Of a DNA stretch of 64,000 nucleotides, positions 1 through 11,111 are shown in pieces. The DNA is from Coenobita brevimanus (Eukaryota > Arthropoda > Malacostraca > Decapoda > Coenobitidae). The notes beneath the pieces are model-generated. The model saw only the letters and a list, made by a program, of their open reading frames with translations. It made no database searches and had not been told where the DNA came from. Location of the stretch: the NCBI GenBank assembly GCA_032717465.1, contig CM064632.1:30333457-30397456 (forward strand), written 5' to 3'. A program made the position numbers and the translations under genes. How positions within the stretch are numbered: the stretch's first letter is position 1; each line of letters starts with the position of its first letter.

Positions 1-103
1 TCTACTCCATATATTCTTAACACTTTCCACAATCCTTGTCTATCCACCCCGTCATATGTTTTCTCCAAATCCATGAAAGCTGCATACAACTTCTTTCCCT
101 TCT

Positions 104-493
104 CTAGAAACTTTTCCAATAAAGATCTAAGAATTGAATATCTGATCTACAATAACCTCTTCCCTTCCTAAAGCCTCCCTGTTCTTCTCCAACTAATTTC
201 TCTGTTCTTTCTCTAATCCTCTCAATAAGTATCCTACCGTACACTTTTCCTATTATACTAAGAAGACAAATGCCCCCATGATTACCACACACTTCTTTTT
301 CCCCTTTTCCTCTGTACAAGGGAATAACCATACTTGACTTCCAATCCTCCGGGACTCTACCTTCCTCCCAGGCCAATCTGCACATCTTCCACATCCATTC
401 TACTACTATCTCTCCCCCATGCTTCAGCATTTCACCACACACTCCATCAGTTCCTGGGGCTTTCCCCGATTTAACTTTCTTCATTGCTTCCAC
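104..493 (-). pseudogene. LINE reverse transcriptase, N-terminal part
   Basis: The frame reads through the conserved RT fingers region, with GKAPGTDGVCGEMLKHGGE, then the segment with PEDW and the motif VPLY/IPLY-KGKGE, and ends in EEQGGFRKGRG before going out of frame. In intact copies this segment is followed by CVDQIF and the catalytic FMDLEKAYDR block. The frame is lost at GFRKGRGYC, where sister copies read GRGCVDQ, so a small indel lies near position 140. It is not a host gene. Confidence 0.8.
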
Positions 494-687
494 AACTTCT
501 ATCCTACTGATTTCTTCCTGTCTTCACACCTTCCCTTCTCCCAGCCATTCCCCGGCCACTTATACTCGCATTACTTCCATCCCTCTACGTTCAACAATAC
601 CTTAAAGTGTTCTCTCCATCTGCTTCACTTTTTCTCCCTTCTCCACTAGTAATCTACCATTTTTATCTATCACTCCCCTGCTAACTT

Positions 688-873
688 TCACTTCCACCCT
701 GTCTTACTCTTTTTCACCTCTTTCCAGAACATTTTCTTACAGTCCCTCCACTTTACACTCAAATTCCTTCCAAATTCCTCATCCACTCTCTTCTTACTCT
801 CTCTTACTAATCTTTTCACCTCTCTCTTTCTCTCTACATATAACTCTCTTCTCTGCCTCTCAACTTCTTCCAC
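688..873 (-). pseudogene. LINE linker between endonuclease and RT
   Basis: This lysine/arginine-rich frame (KREVKRLVRESKKRVDEEFG, then SVKWRDCKKMFWKEV) is the helical linker upstream of the RT domain. The same sequence appears at the start of the 554-codon frame at 45121-46785. It is separated from the downstream RT frame by a frame break near 690. Confidence 0.7.
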
Positions 874-914
874 GCCCCCTATTTCTCATCCATTCATTGT
901 ATGCTTTCTTCTTT

Positions 915-916
<2 letters not shown>

Positions 917-946
<30 letters not shown>
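917..946. repeat. (TA)n microsatellite
   Basis: About 15 TA units sit directly at the 5' break of the LINE fragment. Confidence 0.95.
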
Positions 947-948
<2 letters not shown>

Positions 949-1929
949 CATATCCGATTCACATTTTTCTCAATTGCACCATTAATATTTCTGTAAGCGT
1001 TTGGCCTTTCACAAAAAGTGGAGAAAAATGTATTTAAATGATGCTATTATTCGGAACCCTTTATTATTCATTTATAGAGCTTTTTTGTAGAGCTTCTTGC
1101 TGCTGAGTCTACCCTAAGGCTTTTGGGCCATGTTTTTAAATGAATCAGGTGTCTATTGCCTGAGCTAACTCTACATCTTGAACATCGTCGTCTTGTTGGT
1201 TCCCTGACTCTATTTTCGTTTCTTCGTAAGAGCTTAACGTTTATTTCCATATTTAGCTTCCACCATTCTTTCTTATCATTTTGTCCATGTGACCAGATAT
1301 TAATAAAACTTCGATGATTCGCGCGTCTCTCTCTGTCTCGGTCTGTCTCTCTCTCTCTCTCTCTCTGCTATAAAACAGAAAAATAAGTACTCCAGGTGTT
1401 TTACTGAGGCAATCACTATACTCCTCAATATTCTTCCTAATGATGTTGTGGCTACAGGAAGACTTCAGGCGATTAAAACTTGGATTAATGCATTTTTCCT
1501 TAGTAACTAATTTTTTGGCTATTTGTGCCCACACCGGGATCCTTTGGGGTATAAAATTTCTTACAGGATCTTCACTGGCGCTCATATTTTGTCCTATAAT
1601 AATAATAATAATAATAATATCTTCTTCCCTGCTAACCTTAATTCTTGCCTGTCCCAAATACATTCCACCTCCCTTCCAATTCTCGTTCTGCTCATCTTCC
1701 TGATTACCTACCTTTGTGCCTGCTACTTTCCCACCTACCCCAACTGCCTAGCTGCTGTTGAGGTGGCTAACGACGCGGCAGCTGCTCTGCCAGTTCAACT
1801 ACCAGGCTAGGAAACGACCCAACCCAGTCTAATTTCTACTAACTGTTGCCGAACTTGGAGCGTAAACATTTCAGTGAAATTCTCTTCTCCGGTCCTAACT
1901 TATCTTTCTTAACGTTACGGCCTCAGTTA
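947..1929. other. Non-coding stretch with short microsatellites
   Basis: No gene is recognised. The stretch holds a (CT)n run near 1341-1367 and an (AAT)n run near 1599-1618. Open frames of 60-136 codons here have no recognisable domain and cross the simple repeats. Confidence 0.6.
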
Positions 1930-2640
1930 GGGACGGAGGAGAGGTGGGGGAAAGCGTAGGCATAGGGGGAAGGAAGGAGTGAAGGTGAAGGGAAGGAGGA
2001 GATGGAGGGACAAGGAGGAATGGAGAGAAGGAAGGATGGAGGAGGGAAGGGAGAGATGGAGGGACACGGAGGAATGGAGAGAAGGAAGGTTGGAGGAGGG
2101 AAGGGAGAGATGGAGAGACACGGAGGAATGGAGAGAAGGAAGGATGGTGGAGGGAAGGAAGGATGGTGGAGAGAAGGGAGGATGGTGGAGGGAAGGGGGA
2201 GATGGAGGGACACGGAGGAACGGAGAGAAGGAAGGATGGTGGAGGGAAGGGGGAGATGGAGGGACACGGAGAAGTGGATGGAAGGAAGGATGGTGGAGGG
2301 AAGGGGGAGATGGAGGGACACGGAGAAGTGGATGGAAGGAAGGAAGGGGGAGACGGAGGGAACGGAGGAGTGAGTGGAAGAAAAAAAAAGAGTGGAGGGA
2401 AGGGGAAGATGGAAGGGCACGAAGGAGTGGGTGTAGTGAAGGGAGGTGGAGAAAGAAGAGAGACTGGGGAAAACGAATGAGTGGGTGTCAGGAAGGAGTG
2501 GAAGGAAGGGAGAGGAAGGAGGGATCTGGGGACGTGCTGAGTGGAAAAAGGAGAAATTGAAGCAGGGAAGAGGAAAAAAGGAAGAGAGGGCAAAAAACGA
2601 GAGGATTTCAGGCAAGAAAGAGGAAGAAACGAAATGAGAC
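1930..2640. repeat. Purine-rich minisatellite, about 54-bp unit
   Basis: The + strand is almost pure G/A with a recurring block GATGGAGGGACACGG spaced about 54 bp (near 2055, 2109, 2201, 2255 and 2309), becoming degenerate towards 2640. Because 54 is a multiple of three and purine triplets contain few stops, several long frames stay open on both strands; they should not be read as genes. Confidence 0.85.
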
Positions 2641-2657
2641 GAAGAGGAAGTGATTCT

Positions 2658-2659
<2 letters not shown>

Positions 2660-2724
<65 letters not shown>
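2660..2724. repeat. (GA)n microsatellite
   Basis: About 32 uninterrupted GA units follow the purine minisatellite. Confidence 0.97.
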
Positions 2725-2725
<1 letters not shown>

Positions 2726-2735
2726 ACCAACACAG

Positions 2736-2956
2736 GGGTCCGTATTCTCGTCGATTAAGGAGTCTCCCCAGCACCTCTTCCTTAGAGATTTATTTCTTGA
2801 TACTGGCTGGTTAATATCGTTTTGCACGTTATTTAATGTAAAGATAGGTGATATTAGGAGAATTTAGCATAACGCAGAAAAAAGGACAGTAATGCGCAAA
2901 AACCAAATAAATCGCTAAAGAAAAGGTGCGGGAGCTTCTTTAATCCGACGAGAAAA
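2736..2956. repeat. Foldback MITE-like repeat, copy 1
   Basis: The left arm begins GGGTCCGTATTCTCGTCG and runs through CACCTCTTCCTTAGAG. The right arm is its imperfect inverse (AATCGCTAAAGAAAAGGTGC, ending CCGACGAGAA). The same arms recur at 12536-12765, 38380-38616 and 50265-50705. No coding capacity is seen. Arm length is about 50-55 bp and the superfamily is not assignable from the sequence alone. Confidence 0.6.
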
Positions 2957-3699
2957 GTTTATGAAAAAGTAATACGCGTTACTTGAGTGGTTGTTCTAAA
3001 AATTCCCGGCTACAATGCATATTGCAATAATAATAATAATAATAAACACTAGGCACCAAAACAATTATCTTGGGCACTGTTAACCCTACAAAGCGGACCT
3101 ACGTACACTTTGTAAAAAGCTTAAGAGAAAGTAATACAAGTAGGTGATGCTTCTGGTGGCTTGACTCAAAATTCAACACCATATTGCTGGAAACCTACCT
3201 CGCCCCAAAAAGCCAAACTGAGCCCCAAACAGGATTATTTCGGGAATTATTATAACCGACGGCGCAGCGACGGACAGAAGGTTGCAAGGCTATGACTGCA
3301 ACATAAACAAGGACACAGTTAGCCACGGCTCACCTTGTTCTTATAGTCATGAATGGCTTCGTGACACCCTCTCCTAGGCGATTTATTTAGCATGTTACAC
3401 TTACACATTCTGAGTTGTATAATAAGAGAGAGTTGTAATATGCACACAGATTACAAGAGGATATGGGTGCTATATGTGCTGAATAAATCGAGTAAAGAGG
3501 AAGCACTACGGATTAACATTTTACCTCATTAACACACACGAGGATCTCGAGATGTAAACTCCAAATTCGAGATGATGAAATTCTGCTGGAAATTCTGAAA
3601 TCTACTTCGAACAAAACCCAGTCAACATTTCACTGTGTGGCTTGTGACCATATAACCAAATGAAGGCATGATGGTTTAAAGGGCTGACATCCAAGTGTT
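2957..3699. other. Non-coding stretch, nothing recognised
   Basis: Apart from a short (AAT)n near 3027-3043, I see no repeat family, RNA gene or coding signature. Confidence 0.5.
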
Positions 3700-3812
3700 G
3701 GTTGGCATTACTGACCACATATTGCCATTCAGGGATAAGCAACTGGTCACTCGCCTAAATGTTGGGCCCATGTAGCTTGGTTCCCCCTCCCCACGCTCCT
3801 CGTGGGGTTATA
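3700..3812 (-). repeat. Dispersed repeat related to 51718-51985
   Basis: Read on the minus strand, the sequence shares ordered blocks (CCCCACGAGGAGCGT, CATTTAGGCGAGT, TTATCCCTGAATGGCA) with the copy near 51730-51846, where the last block forms a perfect hairpin. Two related copies 48 kb apart suggest an interspersed element of unknown type. Confidence 0.5.
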
Positions 3813-3824
3813 ATAGATTGGATA

Positions 3825-3989
3825 TACATACACACATTATTACATACATGCACCTATACATACATACACACACCTAAACATACAATCTCTATACACACCG
3901 AAAATATACACACACACACATTATGGTACTACACACACACACACACACACACACCTATGCAACACATACATACAGACAGACACATAAAC

Positions 3990-4022
<33 letters not shown>
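3825..4022. repeat. Compound (CA)n / (ACAT)n / (GA)n microsatellite
   Basis: Interrupted CA and ACAT runs are followed by GA runs. The 129-codon frame across them is low-complexity. Confidence 0.85.
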
Positions 4023-4888
4023 GAGTCTTTCACACTTCTTTATTGTGAAATTAAAATTACTTCCACTCTGTCCAGACTCCTGTGTCCTACTTCATACACT
4101 TCCATCCTAAAGCTCACTTACAAAGAGACACCAGACTTATTACCGTGATAATCTAGTGGTAAGCCATTGATGGGCCACGCACGGCACCGGCGCTAGTAAA
4201 TCCGTCGGGACTAATGAGGTAATAAATGCCACGCCAGTAACTCACTAATACACCACACTTAATAATTATCTGACACGCTTCACCAACATATTACACGAGT
4301 CTAATTAAAAAGCTGACACGTGGACAAGTGGGCCAGGTAGACGTATGTGTATTAAGATTATATACAGAGTTATATTTTATACTCCATTATGGACCTAATT
4401 ACGATACGGGACATACTCCAGGGGTTCGAGCCTAAACCGTGGCGGGCATTTAAAGTGAGTGCTGTGGTAGTGTCTCCTTTCCTACTGTATGTCGCGCAAA
4501 AATCGTTCCCTGTCAACTTTACCGATGACTCAACGTGAAACTCCCGACACATATGACTGTAGCCAATCCAATAATCCTACTCCTGCATACACCTTTCCAT
4601 ACAAAACACCATCTTTCCCTTTCGTCCTTCGCCAGCATGGAGAAAAAGTCTATTTTGGCTGTCACTTCCTCAGAGGAAGGTTCAAGTCCTGGGCAGTGAA
4701 TCTAATGTAGGATGATACTGATATAGACAGATAAGAGACGGAAATGGGGTGTTTGATATCAGTCTTTCTACAACGAGACGATTAGTTTGGAAAAGCATCA
4801 TAGTAGTGAAGCGCTCTCTTTCAGTAATTAATAACAGTGTTTGTGACGGACAGGGTTAATGATGGTTGAGCCGCACACAGATGCTCCT
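4023..4888. other. Non-coding stretch, nothing recognised
   Basis: I see no domain, repeat family or RNA gene. A GGTTCAAGTCC string near 4680 resembles a tRNA B box, but no matching A box or cloverleaf surrounds it. Confidence 0.5.

Positions 4889-4940
<52 letters not shown>
4889..4940. repeat. (CA)n microsatellite
   Basis: About 26 uninterrupted CA units. Confidence 0.97.
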
Positions 4941-4943
<3 letters not shown>

Positions 4944-5073
4944 GTAAAAATAACGAAAAAAGATATTTATTTTTCTACACCTTCTACACCTAATACTCGT
5001 AGTCCTACACTTAACATTTTCAGACCGAGGACGTCTTTTTCATTCTTGGAGTCTCCTGACTTTGTTTGTGTGG

Positions 5074-5074
<1 letters not shown>

Positions 5075-5136
<62 letters not shown>
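5075..5136. repeat. (GT)n-(GA)n microsatellite
   Basis: About 24 GT units pass directly into (GA)n. Confidence 0.97.
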
Positions 5137-5137
<1 letters not shown>

Positions 5138-5870
5138 TGTATATCTGGCTGTGTGTTGGCATAAGCTGGACATCCGTTTATCCTGTTCGACTGGAAATCC
5201 TGCAGTGTTCCTCCAAGCGCTGCAATCATACTCTCTGAAATACGGCAAGAGTCAAAAACCTACCTGAAAATACAGCTAATTAACACTCGCAGGTACAGGT
5301 GCGGTCAGGTGTATCGCTCCACTTTTAAAAAGAATAATTATGAAACTCTTACACATTATCCTGAAAAATAACCTCTGTTTCCAAGAGCGCATCATTTGGT
5401 TTCAAAAGTTATTGTTCACTTTTCCGGTATTTATGGTAATGTAGTAGAAGGATATTAGTGTCCTCCTCCTCCTCCACCACCAGCACTATTTACTTTCCTC
5501 ATTCTTTCAATTCCAGAAGATTTCATTCACCAAAAATATAGCTTACAAATTTACCACGATATTTGGTGGTCCATTGAAATGCAAACGGTGTGATTTAGTC
5601 CCTCCTTCCTGGGCTAAGCTTCCGTTCACTGCCCCTACTCACCGACCTTATTACAGACCCCAAAGGCCCTTATAGATTCATTCAGGTTTTCCAAAATCGC
5701 GCCTTTGACGAGGAAAAGCGAGAAATTTGCGGCCAGTCCCTTGTACAATAGGAGCAAAATAACTGGAGGGTGAAAGGGGTGAGGTGGAAAGGGAATAGGG
5801 AACCGGAGGTGAAAAAGGGAAGAGATACGGGAGGAGATGAAAAGGGAGAAAGAGGAATAAAAGCAGGATT
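5137..5870. other. Non-coding stretch, nothing recognised
   Basis: Mixed sequence with a short purine-rich part at 5765-5870. No gene or repeat family is recognised. Confidence 0.5.
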
Positions 5871-5872
5871 AG

Positions 5873-5886
5873 AAATAATAATAATG

Positions 5887-5924
<38 letters not shown>
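5873..5924. repeat. (AAT)n microsatellite
   Basis: The run directly abuts the 3' tail of the minus-strand LINE that follows. Confidence 0.95.
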
Positions 5925-6718
5925 CTATATCCATCTATTGCCAGACGCCATAATCCCGTAAGGAGTGGCCACAAACAAATCGCCTTCCTGTCGCCCTGTC
6001 CAACGCCATTTCACTGCCCTGATCCCAGTTCACACCCGCTCTCTCATATACCTCTCCACTCTTTCCCTCCATCTCATCCTTGGCGTCCCCCGCCCTCTCC
6101 CCCCCTCCACCTCACTCACATACACTCTCCTCATCAGTCTTTCACTTCCATCCTGTCCACATGGCCAAACCACCTCATTGTGTTTCTCCTAACGCTTCCT
6201 ATCACATCCACATCCACACCACAACGCTCCTTCATTTCCTCATTTGTCAGTCTGTCTCTCCATGTGACTCCACATGCTCCTCTCAAATACCTCGTTTCCA
6301 CTGCTCTCACTCTTGACTTCTGTCCCTCCAACAAGGTCCAAGCTTCACTTCCATACGTTAGAGTTGGTATCACAATACTGTAATGTAGTAACTTTTTCGC
6401 TTCCATGCTCACTTCCTTGTTTCTTATAACTTCTTTCAAGGAACCAGCAACCTTTCTTCCTTGTTGTACCCATTCAAGCACTTCACCCTCTAAACTTCCA
6501 ACCTTACTCATCACACTATCCAAGTACTTAAACGCACTCACATTTTCCATTTCCTCCTCATCCAATCTCACTGTACATTCACTGACTTCACTTCTCTCGA
6601 AGACCATAACTTTACTCTTCCCTACATTCACCTTTAGATTTCGTTTCTTACACACACACTCAAACTCAACCACCAAGCCTTGCAGCTCCCCTTCGTCTTC
6701 ACTTAACAAACAACACAA
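5924..6718 (-). mobile_element. RTE-like LINE, subfamily A, 5'-truncated
   Basis: The 3' end carries the subfamily A signature GGCGTCTGGCAAT, followed outward by a short degenerate GATA-type tail. The coding part (about 6134-6715, minus) covers the RT region after the catalytic motif, the GSEAWTL block, the GVTWRDRLTNEE block and FGHVDRME. Homology to the full-length copy ends at about 6718, exactly at an (AAT)n array, so the copy lacks the RT palm including FADD. It is a dead 5' truncation. Confidence 0.85.
6134..6718 (-). pseudogene. LINE RT C-terminal region
   Basis: This is the thumb and C-terminal part of the LINE polyprotein (SEDEGELQGLVVEFE through RRNTMRWFGHVDRME). The apparent poly-leucine N-terminus of the open frame is translation of the neighbouring (AAT)n array and is not protein. 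The frame is lost near 6134, before the TKRVYV block seen in sister copies. Confidence 0.8.
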
Positions 6719-7257
<539 letters not shown>

Positions 7258-7428
7258 CTACTTTCACTCTAACCTGCCCTAAATATTCCATCTCTCCATC
7301 ATGAATGCTTAGTTATAATAACAGATTAACAGTAAAATACGATGCTAGTCACGAAGATGTGTAATGAAAACGATGCTGAGTCTGTCTTTACCCGTGAGCT
7401 AGTTACATGAATAAGCTGCAAAATGGGG
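7258..7428 (-). mobile_element. SINE-like dispersed repeat, copy 1 of 5
   Basis: On the minus strand it reads GCAGCTTATTCATGTAACTA, then TAGCTCACGGG (tRNA A-box-like), TCTTCGTGACTAGCAT, and a tail ending near GGCAGGTTAGAGTGAAAG. The same ordered blocks occur at 13196-13362 (-), 48988-49206 (+), 49981-50172 (+) and 62186-62386 (+). No coding capacity is seen. Calling it a tRNA-derived SINE is inference; the B box is degenerate. Confidence 0.6.
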
Positions 7429-7469
7429 GGGGAATCTGGGCCAATTAGTGTAAAAAACATGAGTCTTTC

Positions 7470-7471
<2 letters not shown>

Positions 7472-7544
<73 letters not shown>

Positions 7545-7545
7545 C
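7472..7545. repeat. (GT)n-(GC)n microsatellite
   Basis: About 32 GT units followed by five GC units. Confidence 0.97.
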
Positions 7546-8120
7546 TTTTTGTCGTTTTTTAAATTAATTTTAAGTGACTTACCAACAGGTGGGATTTTGG
7601 TAAAGCCTTCATCAACCCCTTCAGAACGAGACACATTTCCAAAGCTCAATAAAATCGTCTGGAAGCAACAAGAGAAATACGAGTAAAATTAATCCTCGGG
7701 CTGAAAGAGAAAAATTTGCCGGCTGTGAATAGGACAATGATTTCAGTAAGAATTTTTAATGGAATTATTTATTTTACTTTATTTATGTGTCCCTTTACTC
7801 ATGTATCTATTCTCTTATTTACTTACTGACTTACCTATTTATTTATTTATGTATTCATTTATTGCCTATCTGTGTTTGCATCATTATTTTTGCTAATAAA
7901 CGACTTTAATTTAGCCTTGCGATTTTCTATACTACATAACTACATGGATTGCTAACAACCTCCATTAACCCTCACATACCGGAGACAACTCTAGGATTTA
8001 ATTCCAGATAGCGCCAGACGATTTACTTCAGCTGAGTGGGTTATAGGAGCCAAAGTGTAAAAATTTACAGACTAAACAGAAGAATGGTTTCAACTCCTTT
8101 TCGGAAGAGATCTGGTTTTA
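7546..8120. other. Non-coding stretch with CCAGACGATTTT-family pieces
   Basis: Around 7600-7675 the sequence has the family block CATCAACCCCTT followed by AATAAAATCGTCTGGAAG. Around 8010 it has GCGCCAGACGATTTAC followed by GGTTATAGGAGCC. The rest is AT-rich with ATTT runs. No gene is seen. Confidence 0.5.
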
Positions 8121-8138
8121 TTGTTATTATTATTATCA

Positions 8139-8171
<33 letters not shown>

Positions 8172-8239
8172 TTATTATTATTATTATTATTATCTTTATT
8201 ATTATCATTATTATTATTATAAATTATTATTATTATTAT

Positions 8240-8273
<34 letters not shown>

Positions 8274-8274
8274 T
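8121..8274. repeat. (TTA)n / (TTC)n / (TAG)n compound microsatellite
   Basis: About 150 bp of trinucleotide runs. The poly-Ile and poly-Leu frames over it are artefacts. Confidence 0.95.
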
Positions 8275-8551
8275 CCACCAAAAGATGAATTTAGCGTACC
8301 GTGGTTGAGAATTTTTAGAGCAGGGGGTTTTCTCTCAGCAAAGAAAATCGTCTTGGATTAATATTAATATAAATCTTAGGTCTATCGCCAGCAAGGAAAG
8401 GATTGTTCGAGACTCCCTGTAACCCCTTTAGTCTGTTTAAATACTTACTAATTCCTTCCACCTTCAGACGATTTTCCTCAGCTTAGGGAAAATATTTTGA
8501 GACGGAGGGGTTGCAAGTACCCTTCATCAACCCCTTTAGCATTAAAGATCT
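8275..8551. repeat. CCAGACGATTTT-family repeat, left part, interrupted by LINE
   Basis: CTTCAGACGATTTTCCTCAG near 8464 is followed by the ACCCCTTTAGCATTAA block at 8530. The missing inverse arm (GAAGCTGAATAAAATCGTC) resumes at 9367, right after the LINE, with GATCT on both sides of the LINE. The LINE therefore split this repeat. Confidence 0.6.
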
Positions 8552-9361
8552 ATCTGTCTATCTATAGCCCGACGCCCTAATCCCGCAAAGGGTGGCCGCA
8601 GACAAAACGCCTCAAAGTCGCTCTGTCACCCACCATTTGACTACCCTCCCCCCAACTCATCTCTCTCCCTCATATACCTCTTAACTCCATCCCTCCACCA
8701 CATCCTCGGTCTACCCCTCCCTTTCCCTCCCTCCACCTCACCTACATACACCCTCTTAGTCAGTCTTTCATTCTCCATTCTCTCCACATGTCCAACCCAC
8801 CTCAGTGTATTTCTCCTAATCTTCTCAACCACATCCACATCCACCCCACAACGTTCCTTCACTTCTTCATTCGTCAACCTGTCCCTCCATGTCACTCCAC
8901 ATGCTCCCCTCAAGTAACTCATTTCCACTGCTCTCACTCTTGACTTCTTCCCCTCTTGCAAGGTCCACGCCTCGCTTCCATACGTCAGGTTAGGGATCAC
9001 AATACTATCATGCAATGACTTCTTAACTTCCATACTCACCTCCCTATTTCTCATCACTGCTTTCAGTGAACCAACAACCTTCCTTCCCTGCTGCACCCTT
9101 TCACGCACTTCATTCCCCAAAGTTCCATCCTTACTCATCACACTACTCAAGTACTTGAATGCACTCACATTCTCCATATCCTCACCATCCAACCTCACTG
9201 TACATTCTGTGACTTCATTCCTCTCAAATACCATAACTTTACTTTTGTTTACATTAGCTTTCAGCTTCCTCCTCCTACACACTGTCCCAAATTCATTCAC
9301 CAAACCTTGCAACTCCCATTCATCTTCACTCAATAATACTGTATCATCAGCAAACAGCAAC
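8552..9361 (-). mobile_element. RTE-like LINE, subfamily B, 5'-truncated
   Basis: The 3' end carries the subfamily B signature TTAGGGCGTCGGGCTATAGA followed by a GATA-type tail. The 5' end breaks just upstream of the FADD motif. GATCT flanks both ends (8547-8551 and 9362-9366) and is a candidate target duplication. The split host repeat on either side supports a single insertion. Confidence 0.87.
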
Positions 9362-9363
9362 GA
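8641..9363 (-). CDS. LINE RT C-terminal half (subfamily B)
   Basis: The frame starts at the RT catalytic block LLFADDTVLLSEDEWELQG (motif C, two aspartates) and continues through the thumb, TYGSEAWTLQEG, the GACGVTWRDRLTNEEVKERC block and WVGHVERMENERLTKRVYV. It ends in an arginine/glycine-rich tail (GKGRGRPRMWWRDG). The RT palm motifs A and B are missing because of 5' truncation, so no active protein is expected. The first codons of the open frame upstream of the LINE are host sequence. Confidence 0.82.
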   Translation of the reverse strand, partial: SLLFADDTVLLSEDEWELQGLVNEFGTVCRRRKLKANVNKSKVMVFERNEVTECTVRLDGEDMENVSAFKYLSSVMSKDGTLGNEVRERVQQGRKVVGSLKAVMRNREVSMEVKKSLHDSIVIPNLTYGSEAWTLQEGKKSRVRAVEMSYLRGACGVTWRDRLTNEEVKERCGVDVDVVEKIRRNTLRWVGHVERMENERLTKRVYVGEVEGGKGRGRPRMWWRDGVKRYMRERDELGGG

Positions 9364-9695
9364 TCTGAAGCTGAATAAAATCGTCTTTAGGTAGAAAAAA
9401 ATCATCTAAACTCGTCACCACACTCACTTAGTTGAAATCATCTTGTGTTAGCGTGAATAATGTACGAAATTTCACCAACCTAAGAGACGGGGCTACATAC
9501 CGTAAGTCTAAGACAAAAATCGTGTCGCTGCTTTGTCCGATGATTTAATGTCAGTCGCGAAACAATCTGAGAGTCCTACCCCAGTAACGCATTCGAGACT
9601 GGCATGCCCTAAAGGTTAGCCTTTTATCAGATGTCTTCACCAAAAATCGCGACACGACTTTTGTCTTAGACTGTACATATATTCGTACATACATA
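9362..9695. other. Non-coding stretch; right arm of the interrupted repeat, then unrecognised
   Basis: GAAGCTGAATAAAATCGTC and AAAATCATC at 9367-9410 complete the repeat split by the LINE. Beyond that nothing is recognised. Confidence 0.5.
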
Positions 9696-9780
9696 TATAC
9701 ATTCTCTCTCTCTCTCTTTCTCTCTCTCTATCTATCTAAATATCTATCTATCTATCTCCAGGCTTTTTTTTTTTTTTTTT
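9696..9780. repeat. (CT)n / (CTAT)n / poly-T tract
   Basis: Short CT and TCTA runs followed by an uninterrupted T run. Confidence 0.9.
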
Positions 9781-9854
9781 CACACCAAGCATCTGCAAGT
9801 GAGATAATCAAATTTTGCTGGGAAAGCACTACACTGGTCCACTTCCCTTTGTCA

Positions 9855-10293
9855 AGGAAGGAGAGAAGGAGGAGGAGGAGGAGGAGGAGGAGGAGGAGGA
9901 AAGGAAAAATAAGAAGAGGAATGGTAGGGAAGGAGGAAGAGGAAAGGAAGACGGGGAGGAAGTGAAGAGAAGGAAGAAGAAGGGAAGACACGGAGGAAGA
10001 GGAAGGGATGAAGAAGAAAAAGAGGAAAGGAAGAGAAAGGGAAGCAAAGGAGGAAGAGGAGAGGAGGAGAAGGAGGCAGGGGAAGTGGCTGAGAGGGGTG
10101 AAGGTAAGAGGCAGGAGGTAGAGAAAGAGAAACAAGGGTTGGAGGGAAAGTGTGAGGGAAAGTGGGTGGAGGAGGATGGGGAAGATGGGGGTCAGGAGAG
10201 GCTGAGGAAAGGGAGAGAGAGAAAGAAAGAGACAGAGAAAGAGCGAAGGAATGAGAAGGACAAAGAAAAACTGAGGGAATAGTGAGAGAGTGA

Positions 10294-10350
<57 letters not shown>
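9855..10350. repeat. Purine tract with (GGA)n and (GA)n
   Basis: The + strand is nearly all G/A over about 500 bp. It has a (GGA)n block near 9868-9900 and a (GA)n block near 10290-10350 ending in a G run. Glu/Lys/Arg-rich or Ser/Leu-rich frames on either strand are composition artefacts. Confidence 0.85.
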
Positions 10351-10360
<10 letters not shown>

Positions 10361-11096
10361 GACGAGAGAAACAATGGATAGAAAACTGAAGGAACGATAA
10401 AGACGTAAGGGAAACAAGAAGCGAGAAAAGGAACAGGGATAGATGGAAGAGGATGAGGGAATGGACAGGAGGGAAAGGAGAAGGGGAGAGAAAGTGAGAA
10501 AGACGAAATGGCATAAGAAGAAAGGGATATGGCAATGAGGAATGGGCAGGGAGGGTGGCGAGGAAAACGATAGAGAAGGAGGAGAAGCAGGAGGAGAACA
10601 GCAACAACAACAATGAGAACGAGAATCCTTATGAGTTTCTATCCGTACTCAGTAACGACCCCTTCTCCAATGACAAATCACCCTCCTTCATGCAGTCTAT
10701 CACCCAGTTCCTGCCTCTGAGCCTTGGACTACCTCTTGCCCTTCTCCAGACAACACTCATACAACTTGATGGTGTCTCTATCCCTCCTCAGTAACGACCC
10801 CTCCTACCAAGACACACCACCCTCCGTCATATACAGTCACTTGTCCTTCCACTAGTGCCTCGATAGCTTAGAAGTCTTTGTATTTGTTACTTTCTTATTT
10901 TGTCTTGAATATTACTTACAAAAATCCTCTCTTACTAGTCTTTAGATCTCTTAAATACCAATACACACTGCATAAATCATACACTGCATAACTTTCACAC
11001 ACTTCATCAATTCCAAACAAAAGTCTACCATCGTGGCATATATAGAAACACATTAATTAGGAAGAGGTCTCAGAAAACTTCCTAAGAAAAATAGAC
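10351..11096. other. Non-coding stretch, nothing recognised
   Basis: Purine-rich sequence gives way to mixed sequence. There is a near-duplicate phrase (CAGTAACGACCCCT near 10651 and 10789) but no gene or known repeat. Confidence 0.5.
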
Positions 11097-11111
11097 TATA
11101 TAATTATTCCC

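Larger units (their letters stand above)
1..916 (-). mobile_element. RTE-like LINE fragment, subfamily A, truncated by window edge and at 5' end
   Basis: The minus strand encodes a non-LTR reverse transcriptase closely related to the copies at 11097-12475 and 44960-48112. The nucleotide match continues through both open segments (104-493 and 688-873) and the gap between them, so the copy is frame-broken. Similarity to the 44960 copy stops at about 916, where a TA microsatellite begins; that is probably the 5' truncation point. The 3' half lies outside the window. Assignment to the RTE clade rests on the endonuclease plus RT layout of sister copies, their length near 3.1 kb and their short tandem-repeat tails. 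Confidence 0.85.

Noticed and set aside
1895..2827. Ser/Leu/Pro-rich minus frames up to 310 codons
   Set aside because: They translate the complementary strand of a purine minisatellite and (GA)n. There is no non-repetitive domain, and several frames are open at once.
4670..4700. Possible tRNA or SINE B box (GGTTCAAGTCC)
   Set aside because: No A box at suitable spacing and no cloverleaf can be drawn around it.
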